Part shown: positions 63,716 through 64,000 of the stretch, one piece after another
Numbering within the stretch: position 1 is the first letter of the stretch
Layout: each line of letters starts with the position of its first letter
Assembly: GCF_017114995.1 (NCBI RefSeq)
Contig: NZ_JABXKL010000074.1
Coordinates: 168,719 to 232,718 of the forward strand
DNA from: Nostoc sp. NMS9
Lineage (GTDB): Bacteria; Cyanobacteriota; Cyanobacteriia; Cyanobacteriales; Nostocaceae
DNA: 64,000 bases
Direction: 5' to 3'
Program-made: the position numbers and the translations under genes
Notes under the pieces: generated by a model
Seen by the model: the letters and a program-made list of their open reading frames with translations, nothing else
The model's database searches: none
What the model was told of the DNA's origin: nothing

Positions 63716-64000
63716 CTTATGTATTAATAGCTAGTTATTAACGACTAACTGATGATAGAGAATAGGCAACATTTACACATGGATGATCAGATCATCCAAA
63801 AAGGCTAGGCAACTAAGTCTATCTTTTTGTGCAGATGTGTTTGGTGAAAAATCACCACTTTAAAGCCTATTGGATTGTGAGACTTCTGTCAGCTATGCGA
63901 GCAAGCTGGCATGGTTAAGAATCGTGAAGTTTAGAAGATTTTTAAAGATATAGCAATCGCCAAGGTAATTAGGACACTAGGTTCAAGACAAACTCGATTG

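Noticed and set aside
1..64000. tRNA or rRNA genes
   Set aside because: No cloverleaf T-arm context or rRNA signature was recognised in the gaps read by eye; a covariance-model scan would settle it.

Overview
The window looks like chromosomal DNA of a filamentous, probably heterocyst-forming cyanobacterium of the Nostoc/Anabaena type. The reasons are very frequent GCGATCGC (HIP1) octamers, heptamer short tandem repeats between genes, a bacterial-type sucrose synthase, two PEP-CTERM proteins, the lysA-cdaA-uppS neighbourhood, a Mo-nitrogenase C-terminal-like protein, GUN4 and YARHG-kinase proteins, and an AT-rich background. I recognised no rRNA, tRNA, CRISPR array, intact transposase or prophage.

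Layout. 1-1868: two cell-wall peptidases (3' part of a DacB-type D,D-carboxypeptidase, then an L,D-carboxypeptidase). 1900-6283: a frameshifted methyltransferase, two glycosyltransferases and a sugar-binding lipoprotein. 6322-9055: two unknown proteins and a PEP-CTERM protein. 9419-13490: hemE, an NAD-dependent epimerase-like protein and a B12-binding radical SAM protein. 13573-19469 (mostly minus strand): a membrane protein, a catalytic-domain-only isopropylmalate-synthase relative, a ParDE module, an RNase II/R-type exonuclease, rpsR, rpmG and an RDD protein. 19780-23094: a second PEP-CTERM protein, moeA and a class-V aminotransferase. 23095-29011: gene-poor, with a DUF4327 protein, a possible MITE, a zinc-ribbon protein and a decayed PAS histidine kinase whose 3' end runs into a phosphatase fragment. 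29012-34837: sucrose metabolism, with susA, a 21-bp minisatellite and a GH65-phosphoglucomutase fusion. 35089-40407: a histidine kinase, an Rrf2 regulator, a pentapeptide protein, DUF2243 and DUF4129 proteins, and argD. 40880-46606: a double-glycine-leader peptide, a K+ channel with a duplicated 5' fragment, an antitoxin relic, and a DUF4157 (eCIS-core) protein with a translationally coupled partner and a truncated second copy. 46772-53519: housekeeping block uppS-cdaA-lysA, rimI and clpC. 53747-58572: an accessory island with hicBA, broken antitoxin, protease and toxin genes, a SEFIR-GUN4 protein and a set of Uma2 loci in three states of decay. 58785-63715: a creatininase-type hydrolase, a cupin, a Mo-nitrogenase C-terminal-like protein, a Ser/Thr kinase with a YARHG domain, a GIY-YIG protein and an unknown.

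How the genes work together. Most are housekeeping or dispersed single-gene functions. The clear functional pairs are susA with the GH65/PGM fusion (disaccharide cleavage and sugar-phosphate handling), uppS/cdaA/lysA with the wall peptidases (envelope and c-di-AMP), and the toxin-antitoxin pairs. The least ordinary content is the SEFIR-GUN4 protein at 55653-56870, the DUF4157 locus at 43472-46606, and repeat DNA that has moved into coding sequence, both as the fusion linker at about 34021-34180 and as the last codons of hemE. The island at 53747-58572 and the stretch 25731-28410 are rich in gene decay.
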